A DNA stretch of 7,316 nt, from positions 2,158 through 9,473 of the forward strand of contig JAKADI010000031.1 in assembly GCA_021820675.1 (NCBI GenBank). Reading direction: 5' to 3'. Each line of letters opens with the position of its first letter. Position 1 is the first letter of the stretch. Below are positions 1 to 4,988 of the stretch, one piece after another. This DNA is from Bacillota bacterium. GTDB lineage: Bacteria > Bacillota > Sulfobacillia > Sulfobacillales > Sulfobacillaceae. The translations under genes and the position numbers were made by a program. The notes beneath the pieces are model-generated. The model was not told the DNA's origin. It saw only the letters and a program-made list of their open reading frames with translations, and did not search any database.

Positions 1-59
1 AGGGTCTCGTCGGTCAAATCCACTACGTCCCGCAACTCATCTTCCAACACAATGTCCAT
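1..59 (-). CDS. N-terminus of an ornithine cyclodeaminase/mu-crystallin-like protein (EutC type), partial
   Basis: An ATG at 59-57 opens a frame that runs off the window after about 20 residues, beginning MDIVLEDELRDVVDLTDE. A GGGGTGAGG purine run just upstream can serve as ribosome binding site, and the start lies only 20 bp after the stop of the ectoine hydrolase gene, so the two are probably co-transcribed. The opening pattern (hydrophobic strand, acidic 'E-x-E-L-R-x-hydrophobic' helix, then D-x-x-x) resembles the start of ornithine cyclodeaminase/mu-crystallin proteins, which include EutC of ectoine-utilisation clusters. This assignment rests on a short stretch plus the neighbour. The catalytic and NAD-binding parts lie outside the window, so the family call is tentative, although a real gene start here is likely. 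Confidence 0.5.
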   Translation of the reverse strand, partial: MDIVLEDELRDVVDLTDET

Positions 60-79
60 TGCCTCACCCCGCCTCTAAC

Positions 80-1288
80 TTAGGCCCCAAGAACGGAAAT
101 CTCTGGTTCCTGGAGAACGAAAAGTTTGCGTTCCACGCAAGTCATAGTCTCCACACCGGATGGTATGACCCGAAAGGTTTCACTAACTTCCAGACCATAG
201 CCGTCCATCCACATTCCCGCAATCATGTGAAACACCATATTGGCTTGCAATTCGGTCCTGTCCCCCGCGCGTAGGCTTGCCGTGTGCTCTCCCCAATCTG
301 GAGGATAATTTAGTCCTACAGAATACCCCAACCGGGATGCCTTGCTATAGCCATAATGTTGAATAACGTGTTGCCACGCAGCTTCCACATCTTCGCAGAC
401 ATGTCCAGGTTTCACGGCTTCAAGCGCGGCATTGACACCTTCCACCACCACTTTTGCCAAATCAGTCAGATGCGGGGGCGCGATGCCTATAACGGCACTA
501 CGCGCCAACGGGCAATGATACCGCTTAACGCACCCCGCAAGTTCAATATTGACCGTATCGCCGACTTCGTACCGGCGATCAACCCATGTCAGGTGAGCAG
601 AACTGGTGCGGACTCCAGATGGAATCAAAGGAACGATAGCCGGGTAATCGCCCCCAATCTCGCTCGTGCCCTGAATTTGAGTACGCAAGATTTCGGCTGC
701 TGCATCGGGTTCCCGTACTCCTGGACGAATAACGCCCATAGCGGTATCCATGGCTAGTGTGACGACTGAAGCCGCTTGCTGGATCAGAGCGATTTCATGT
801 TCTGATTTCACAAGGCGGATCCAGTTTACGAGAAGCGTCGCATCTGAGAATCGGGCATCGGGCAATGCCTGAACCAATCGCTGATAAGAAAATGCCGAAA
901 AATAGTACGCATCCATTTCTACACCAATCCGCCCATGGTCGAGGCTGTGACTTTTGACAACCTCAGCTACATAGTCCATAGGGTGCCGCACGGAAGATTG
1001 AATGAAGTAATCGGCGTACGGCGTAATGGCACTCTCACTCATCCAACACGTTAACCGCGCACCGTTGCTATCTTGCTCCCGCCCAATCCATAGAGGCTCG
1101 CTTAAAGCTTGGGAAACGACGACAGCCTGAGGGACATAAAAGGACCAACCGTCATATCCCGTTAGATAATTAATATTGGCCGGATCCGTTAAGATCAATG
1201 TGTCAATTCCTTGCTGTTGCATACGCTCTTGCGCAGCGTGAATGCGACTTTCATACTCGTCCCGACTAAATATCGTCACACTATTCAT
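80..1288 (-). CDS. doeA: Ectoine hydrolase DoeA/EutD-like protein (creatinase/M24 fold)
   Basis: A 402-residue protein with an N-terminal creatinase-type domain (about residues 8-155) and a C-terminal pita-bread M24 domain (about 160-390). The segment NINYLTGYDGWSFYV (38-52), the stretch GREQDSNGA (69-77), RHPMDY (101-106) and GLNYPPDWGE (325-334) are of the kind seen in DoeA/EutD, the cytoplasmic enzymes that open the ectoine ring to N-acetyl-diaminobutyrate. The five metal ligands of classical M24 aminopeptidases are largely absent: the usual 'D-x-G' position reads NIELAG (E249), the second Asp is replaced in YHCPLAR (257-263), and the usual E-P-G reads I-A-G (356-358), as expected for the non-aminopeptidase branch. 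The frame is open further upstream, but I chose ATG 1288 because the fold begins there and AGGAAG lies 12 nt before it. A weak TACAAT -10-like box sits at 1325-1320. A creatinase or Xaa-Pro dipeptidase relative is the main alternative. Confidence 0.8.
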   Translation of the reverse strand: MNSVTIFSRDEYESRIHAAQERMQQQGIDTLILTDPANINYLTGYDGWSFYVPQAVVVSQALSEPLWIGREQDSNGARLTCWMSESAITPYADYFIQSSVRHPMDYVAEVVKSHSLDHGRIGVEMDAYYFSAFSYQRLVQALPDARFSDATLLVNWIRLVKSEHEIALIQQAASVVTLAMDTAMGVIRPGVREPDAAAEILRTQIQGTSEIGGDYPAIVPLIPSGVRTSSAHLTWVDRRYEVGDTVNIELAGCVKRYHCPLARSAVIGIAPPHLTDLAKVVVEGVNAALEAVKPGHVCEDVEAAWQHVIQHYGYSKASRLGYSVGLNYPPDWGEHTASLRAGDRTELQANMVFHMIAGMWMDGYGLEVSETFRVIPSGVETMTCVERKLFVLQEPEISVLGA

Positions 1289-1470
1289 CCTTTCACCATT
1301 CTTCCTGAATGATGAATTAATTGTATTCCCGCACCAGGTTGGGGACCATTCTACAAAAGGTATGAAAGATCCCCCCCGTCCTTCCATACACAAACGCCAC
1401 CTGATCTAAAGCCTGGCGTGTTTTATCCCGAGCCAAGAATCGCGCCTCTAAGCACCACGACGTTCCCCTC

Positions 1471-1494
1471 ACGGAACTTTTAACGGAACTTTTA
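1471..1494. repeat. Perfect 12-bp tandem duplication
   Basis: The unit ACGGAACTTTTA occurs twice head to tail with no mismatch (1471-1482 and 1483-1494). Read on the minus strand it is TAAAAGTTCCGT twice, directly at a TAA that ends one of the protein-like frames. In the long open minus-strand frame it would encode KSSV twice, so it does not break that frame. It looks like a recent slippage duplication in non-coding sequence. Confidence 0.8.
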
Positions 1495-1609
1495 AATGAA
1501 GCATTCCTGATCGAGAGGCACCGCCCGGCCCTTTTCGCGCAACGCAGCCCCGAATCCCTTGCTGACAGGTTCAGAGTTGAACGCGGGGCATTGACCCAAT
1601 TGCACGTGA

Positions 1610-1640
1610 GGCCGGCTATGGAATAGTCCAATAGCCGGCC
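1610..1640. other. Strong GC-rich hairpin between citrate synthase and doeA
   Basis: GGCCGGCTAT (1610-1619) is exactly complementary to ATAGCCGGCC (1631-1640), giving a 10-bp stem. An alternative fold keeps 9 bp, bulges the A at 1631, and extends with TGGA/TCCA around an ATAG loop (1623-1626). It lies about 130 nt beyond the citrate synthase stop. Neither side carries the run of T expected for an intrinsic terminator, so it could be a Rho-type or processing hairpin, or the remains of a mobile element. Its role is not decidable from sequence alone. Confidence 0.6.
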
Positions 1641-1767
1641 TGATACATATTTATGGTTCTGTTCCACTTTTACGTGCGCACCCGGCGCCGACCTCACTAT
1701 ACTCACGCCGAGTCATCGCACTCAAAATAAACCTCTCGGGACATTATGAATCAAACCCTTTGTATTC

Positions 1768-2901
1768 TCACACCATTCGGTTGTCTAGAGGAATAAATTT
1801 GCGGTGACTTGGTCCAGTATACTCGGCCCGCGGACGAATAATACGGTTGTGCCGGTACTGTTCCAAAACATGTGCCGTCCAACCGGCAATGCGGCTGATC
1901 GCAAAAACCGGTGTATAAATTTCGGTGGGAATACCCAACGCTTGGTATACCGAACCCGAATAAAAGTCCACATTGGGATACAAAGCTTTGTTAGCTTGAA
2001 TAGCCGTACGAACACCTTCCAGCATCCCGTAGTACTTGATGGTCCCGGTTTTTTCTCCTAACTCTCGGGAAAATCGCCGCAATATCGTTGCCCGAGGGTC
2101 TTCTGTTTTGTACACACGGTGTCCAAAACCCATAATTTTCTTATGTTGCGCCAATCCCTCTTCAATCCACGCATCGACACGATCGACGTCGCCTATTTCA
2201 TCTAGCATAACCATGACTTGTTCATTGGCACCCCCGTGCAAGGGTCCCTTGAGAGTACCAATTGCTGAAGTTACGGCAGAATACAAGTCCGTCAAGGTCG
2301 CTGCAGTTACCCGGGCAGCAAATGTCGACGCATTCAGCTCATGATCGGCGTGTAACACTAATGCCGTATTAAACACATGTGCGGAGAGCTCGTCCGGTTG
2401 CTTACCGCTTAACATATATAAAAAGTTTTCCGCCAATGACAAATTTGCATCGGGCGCAATAGGAGCCAGTCCTTGATGGTGCCGTTCGAAGGTTGCCACC
2501 ATTGTCGGAATTTGCGCCACCAGGCGCATCGCTTTACGGTAGCTAGCATCGTATGAGTTATCCTTGGATTCGCTATCATAAATCCCGGCCAAACTGACAG
2601 CCGTCCGCAAGGCATCCATCGGATTAGTCGACGCTGGCAACGATCCGAGCAAATTGCGCACCGGCTCCGCTAACGACCGCATGGAACCGAGTTCAGCCGT
2701 AAACTTGTCCAATTGTTGCCGCGTGGGCAATTCCCCTTGCCATAGCAGGTAAACAACTTCCTCAAACCTTGCTTGTTCCGCCAAATCCTGTACATCATAT
2801 CCCCGATAAACGAGACGTCCTTCTTTTCCATCAATAAAGCAGATTTCTGAGGTTCCCGCCACAACATCTTCCAGGCCTTCTTTAAATTGTACTTCAGACA
2901 T
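1768..2901 (-). CDS. gltA: Citrate synthase
   Basis: This 377-residue protein has the length of the short bacterial dimeric citrate synthases such as Bacillus CitZ, and is complete. It condenses acetyl-CoA with oxaloacetate to citrate, the entry step of the TCA cycle, in the cytoplasm. All three catalytic residues are present in their usual settings: His222 in GPLHGGANE, His261 in the signature GFGHRVYKTEDPR (258-270), and Asp312 in NVDFYSGSVY. LHADHELNAS (183-192) and the C-terminal RIIRPRAEYTG (353-363), with substrate-binding arginines, also match. The start is fixed by AGGAGG at 2915-2910, 8 nt before ATG. The 160-bp upstream gap has no clean -35/-10 pair, although a TACAAT box is visible at about 2982-2977. 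A 2-methylcitrate synthase is the only realistic alternative: this family can be hard to split, and no prp genes are nearby. Confidence 0.95.
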   Translation of the reverse strand: MSEVQFKEGLEDVVAGTSEICFIDGKEGRLVYRGYDVQDLAEQARFEEVVYLLWQGELPTRQQLDKFTAELGSMRSLAEPVRNLLGSLPASTNPMDALRTAVSLAGIYDSESKDNSYDASYRKAMRLVAQIPTMVATFERHHQGLAPIAPDANLSLAENFLYMLSGKQPDELSAHVFNTALVLHADHELNASTFAARVTAATLTDLYSAVTSAIGTLKGPLHGGANEQVMVMLDEIGDVDRVDAWIEEGLAQHKKIMGFGHRVYKTEDPRATILRRFSRELGEKTGTIKYYGMLEGVRTAIQANKALYPNVDFYSGSVYQALGIPTEIYTPVFAISRIAGWTAHVLEQYRHNRIIRPRAEYTGPSHRKFIPLDNRMV

Positions 2902-3061
2902 ACTAGTGGCCTCCTTTTATCTTAACTAGCCCTGCAAAGGTTTAGGTTTTAATAAAACATCGGTCCCAACAAATAAATTGTAAGACGCTAATGCCGGACG
3001 GGAACCCTCGTTCAAAAAACTCAACCAAACTCGTAATCTTCTGTAATCTATAAAAGACACT

Positions 3062-3346
3062 TCATGACAAGGAAGAGCTTGGGAAATTAGCTTCCCAAAC
3101 ACGCTGACCATCGACTTGCATTCCTGTCGGCGGCAATGATCCATGACGCATATGCTGAGTGACTTGATTGGACGCGAAAGCCTTGATTATCGATTCCTGG
3201 GCAGGATCATCCAAATCCGCCGGGGCCAATGGAACGTTCACCACACGGACCGTATATTCATCTTTTTTATACACTCCTTCGCGCACTTTCATCGTGATCA
3301 CCCATAACTCACCGCGATGCATCACCGTCAAAATATCTAATGCCAT
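3062..3346 (-). CDS. 94-residue protein of unknown function, likely under TetR control
   Basis: I do not recognise this protein. It begins MALDILTVMHRGELWVITMK, a pattern of alternating hydrophobic residues that suggests a beta hairpin. It continues with a charged strand (VREGVYKKDEYTVRVVNVPL), an acidic turn APADLDDPAQ (41-50), one probable helix (about 51-63), and a C-terminal piece with PPTGMQVDGQRVWEANFP. There is no cysteine, signal peptide or membrane segment, so a small soluble cytoplasmic protein is likely. The frame is open 11 codons further upstream, but ATG 3346 is preceded by AAAGGGG with an 8-nt gap, and the earlier start would lie inside the operator and promoter. It follows the TetR gene by 78 bp on the same strand, with a palindromic operator candidate in between. 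Existence of the gene is fairly safe; its function is open. Confidence 0.7.
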   Translation of the reverse strand: MALDILTVMHRGELWVITMKVREGVYKKDEYTVRVVNVPLAPADLDDPAQESIIKAFASNQVTQHMRHGSLPPTGMQVDGQRVWEANFPSSSLS

Positions 3347-3374
3347 ACTTCTTACCCCTTTTGTCGAGTGAAAT

Positions 3375-3395
3375 ATCATACTGTTCGTACAGTAT
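3375..3395 (-). promoter_or_regulatory. Probable TetR-family operator overlapping a -10 box
   Basis: ATACTGTTCGTACAGTAT (3378-3395) is a perfect inverted repeat with 7-bp arms and a 4-bp spacer, the size and style typical of operators bound by TetR/AcrR dimers. On the minus strand, TATGAT (3380-3375) matches the -10 consensus at five of six positions and overlaps the end of the palindrome, so a bound repressor would block polymerase. The implied transcript would start about 20 nt before the small unknown gene. The -35 region is poor. No copy of the palindrome occurs in the promoter region of the TetR gene itself (4010-4077), so the nearby gene is the likely target. Confidence 0.6.
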
Positions 3396-3424
3396 CCGCT
3401 TCGTATTGTATTGTAGCGTATCTG

Positions 3425-4009
3425 CTAATCAACGGAACGAAAATCATTCAAACCCCACGCCATCCAAAATATTCTCTGAATCTCGTGGGTGGCTTTGGCC
3501 AAGTCAAGAGCCTGTCCGTCGCGAATCCACACCCCAACGATTTCGACAAGCGCTCCTACCCACCCGTGGGCGCCAATAACAGCCGTTTCACGCTTCACAC
3601 CACACTCCACCAAATCGTTAACCATAAATTCGCTAAAGGCCTCACGAACGCGCCACATCCGTTCCTCAAAAAGCGGGTCGGCTCCCGCTCCTCGAACTAA
3701 GATTACCTGGGCCAATTCATAGTCACGTCGAAACACCTCGACAGCAGCCTCTAAAGATCGTTTGAGTTTTTCTGCGGGATTGCCTACCCCAGCTCGAGCC
3801 CGCATAATCTGCTCCATAACATGTATATACAATTTTTCCACGAGAGCCAAAAAGCAGTCTTGTTTACTTACAAAATACAAATAAAAAGTTCCGGTAGCGC
3901 ATTGAGCTTGGTCGGCTATCAGACGAATAGTTGCCTGATGATACCCGTATTGACTAAATATCGTTTGGGCTGCCCTAAGAATCTCTTCTTTACGGCCACC
4001 TTCATCCAT
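3425..4009 (-). CDS. TetR/AcrR-family transcriptional repressor
   Basis: The protein has 194 residues, the normal TetR-family length. The N-terminal DNA-binding domain spans about residues 6-52 (RKEEILRAAQTIFSQYGY, then ATIRLIADQA), with the helix-turn-helix at about 27-46 and the family's conserved GTFYLYFVSKQ (40-50). The rest is the helical ligand-binding and dimerisation domain, with an Arg/Glu-rich and later Trp-rich stretch (GWVGALVEIVGVW, 149-161). The ligand cannot be read from sequence. The start ATG is preceded by a GGAAAGGGA purine run about 9 nt upstream. The gene is divergent from the Nudix gene (68 bp between starts) and precedes the unknown 94-residue gene, whose promoter carries a palindrome fitting this class of regulator. 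It may regulate that gene, possibly with the divergent Nudix gene, and may be read through into the small gene. Confidence 0.93.
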   Translation of the reverse strand: MDEGGRKEEILRAAQTIFSQYGYHQATIRLIADQAQCATGTFYLYFVSKQDCFLALVEKLYIHVMEQIMRARAGVGNPAEKLKRSLEAAVEVFRRDYELAQVILVRGAGADPLFEERMWRVREAFSEFMVNDLVECGVKRETAVIGAHGWVGALVEIVGVWIRDGQALDLAKATHEIQRIFWMAWGLNDFRSVD

Positions 4010-4037
4010 GGCTGTTTTCCCTTTCCTGAGTCACAAT

Positions 4038-4046
4038 TGCTATAAT
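4038..4046 (+). promoter_or_regulatory. Extended -10 promoter of the Nudix gene
   Basis: TGCTATAAT contains the consensus TATAAT (4041-4046) preceded by the TGn extension, which can replace a good -35 box. The region 16-19 nt upstream (TTTCCCTT) is a poor -35 match. Transcription would begin near 4053 and give a leader of about 25 nt containing the AGAGGAG ribosome binding site at 4064-4070. The same AT-rich block reads TATATTATA on the other strand and may also serve the divergent TetR gene. Confidence 0.6.
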
Positions 4047-4077
4047 ATAAATTAATACACGTTAGAGGAGTCGTCCA

Positions 4078-4617
4078 TTGCTAAGGAATCGTATACGACG
4101 TGTGCCAGTCACCGTACGGGGCACACACTATATTCATGAGTACCTCGTGTTACCAGATGTTTGTGCGGTCATTGCGGAAATTCCAGAAGGAGTCATTCTT
4201 GTTGAACAATTTCGCCCGGCCCTCGGTCGCAAAATTTTGGAATTGCCTGCAGGCCGTCTGCGCCGCGGCGAGGATCCCGTTCAAGGAGCACGCCGAGAAC
4301 TGCAAGAGGAAACCGGATACCAAGCAGGCGACATGCGGTTGTTATCGCGGTTTTACCCGTCCGTCGGACTATCTCGGCACAAAGTGCATTTGTACTACAC
4401 GGTAAACCCGGTGCTCGGGCCAACCAACTGGGATCCTACGGAAGAAATCGACGTCAAAATTATTCCGGTAAATGAGGTTCCCAATTTATTAATTGAAGGA
4501 CGAGCAGCAGACGCTAAGACCCACTTAGGCCTGGTATACTTTCTTAACGCTCGCGGATGGTTATTACAGCGGGGAAGATGGCGTCCGGTTCCAACATCTC
4601 AAGGGTCCTCGGGGTGA
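4078..4617 (+). CDS. nudF: Nudix hydrolase, ADP-ribose pyrophosphatase type
   Basis: The 179-residue protein carries a complete Nudix box at residues 59-81: G59, E65, then RELQEETGY (73-81), which fits G-x5-E-x7-REUxEExGU with all metal-binding glutamates. The preceding EQFRPALGRKILELPAGR (43-60) and the following FYPSVGLSRHKVHLYY (92-107) are typical of ADP-ribose pyrophosphatases, which cleave ADP-ribose to AMP and ribose 5-phosphate with Mg2+. The start codon is TTG: AGAGGAG lies 7 nt before it, and no ATG in this frame offers a comparable ribosome binding site. The gene has its own extended -10 promoter and is divergent from the TetR gene. Other sugar-nucleotide or dinucleotide substrates remain possible within this subfamily. 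Confidence 0.9.
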   Translation: MLRNRIRRVPVTVRGTHYIHEYLVLPDVCAVIAEIPEGVILVEQFRPALGRKILELPAGRLRRGEDPVQGARRELQEETGYQAGDMRLLSRFYPSVGLSRHKVHLYYTVNPVLGPTNWDPTEEIDVKIIPVNEVPNLLIEGRAADAKTHLGLVYFLNARGWLLQRGRWRPVPTSQGSSG

Positions 4618-4657
4618 AAATCTCCTCTGCCAAATTTTCATTTTTGGGCTAAAATAG

Positions 4658-4687
4658 AAGGGTAAAAGTCCGTTGACCTTTACCCTT
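4658..4687. other. Hairpin between the Nudix and zinc-ribbon genes
   Basis: AAGGGTAAA (4658-4666) pairs perfectly with TTTACCCTT (4679-4687). After an A-C mismatch, GTC/GAC (4668-4670 and 4675-4677) continues the stem around a CGTT loop. On the plus strand no T-run follows. On the minus strand the stem is followed by TTCTATTTT, which would suit a weak terminator of leftward transcription coming past the spoVR stop. It may act in either direction as an attenuator between the two plus-strand genes. Confidence 0.5.
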
Positions 4688-4730
4688 ATGCCGTTGTAGG
4701 GTCCATGTCGTCAAGAGAGGGATGGAGATT

Positions 4731-4988
4731 ATGACTTGCGAACATTGCGGTAGCCTCCTAAGCCGTAACGAGTCAACCTGTCCACAATGCGGCTTTGAAG
4801 TTTCTAGCCCGCCCCCTACCAAGAAAAGAGCTAAAGTGGTCCCTTTTCGCCCAAGGAAGAAACGGCGGCCTTCCCCTCCGCCCAAAGGGCAACATGGACG
4901 ATCTGCTAGAGGACCGGTATTTTGGTGGATTCTAGCGATTATAGGGGTCAGCTTATTGTTACCCTACGTGGTTCCGATGCATCCCTAA
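4731..4988 (+). CDS. Small zinc-ribbon protein with C-terminal membrane anchor
   Basis: The protein has 85 residues in three parts. A zinc ribbon has two CxxC knuckles (Cys3/Cys6 and Cys17/Cys20 in MTCEHCG and CPQCGF). A basic, Pro-rich linker follows (about residues 25-60, with KKRAK and RPRKKRRP). The C-terminus has one hydrophobic segment, GPVFWWILAIIGVSLLLPYV (61-80). The predicted topology is a cytoplasmic zinc ribbon tethered to the membrane. An ATG three codons earlier (4722) is in frame, but AGAGAGG touches it directly, whereas it sits 10 nt before ATG 4731; the later start also gives the usual 'M-x-C-x-x-C' opening. The function is unknown; such proteins are common and poorly described. 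The gene follows the Nudix gene by 113 bp on the same strand. Its TAA overlaps the TAG of the convergent spoVR gene by 4 bp. Confidence 0.8.
   Translation: MTCEHCGSLLSRNESTCPQCGFEVSSPPPTKKRAKVVPFRPRKKRRPSPPPKGQHGRSARGPVFWWILAIIGVSLLLPYVVPMHP

Larger units (their letters stand above)
1289..1767. other. Gene-poor intergenic region, possibly containing relict coding sequence
   Basis: This 479-bp gap separates citrate synthase from the ectoine hydrolase gene. A 129-codon frame is open on the minus strand (1706-1317), but its product is Arg/Ser-rich, has no recognisable motif and no ribosome binding site, so I do not call it a gene. Two other minus-strand frames hold short protein-like stretches: one from an ATG around 1716 that stops after 21 codons, and one containing SKGFGAALREKGRAVPLDQE that ends in TAA at about 1496-1494. 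Such patches in shifting frames would fit a decayed gene or mobile-element fragment, but I cannot name the source. The region also holds the hairpin at 1610-1640, the 12-bp duplication at 1471-1494, and two 8-bp palindromes (GTGCGCAC and CGGCGCCG) near 1674-1690. Confidence 0.45.

Noticed and set aside
59..757. Plus-strand frames at 59-274 and 356-757
   Set aside because: They are antisense to the ectoine hydrolase gene, with no ribosome binding site and no recognisable protein motif.
1289..1393. N-terminal extension of the ectoine hydrolase to ATG 1393
   Set aside because: The extra 35 residues have no similarity to the fold. The domain begins just after Met at 1288, which has an AGGAAG purine run upstream, and homologues are about 400 residues long.
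1655..1690. Possible IS21-type end around CTGTTCCACTTTT
   Set aside because: The string recalls insertion-sequence ends, but there is no matching inverted repeat, target duplication or transposase frame in the window.
1317..1706. 129-codon minus-strand frame upstream of the ectoine hydrolase gene
   Set aside because: No ribosome binding site, no family motif and an Arg/Ser-rich composition typical of a chance frame. It also spans a hairpin and a slippage repeat.
2902..3061. Riboswitch or attenuator in the citrate synthase leader
   Set aside because: Only a short repeat (AGATTAC twice) and tiny hairpins are present. No conserved riboswitch core or terminator is visible.
3347..3379. Earlier start of the 94-residue protein at ATG 3379
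   Set aside because: That ATG falls inside the palindrome and -10 region and lacks a ribosome binding site. ATG 3346 has AAAGGGG at the right distance.
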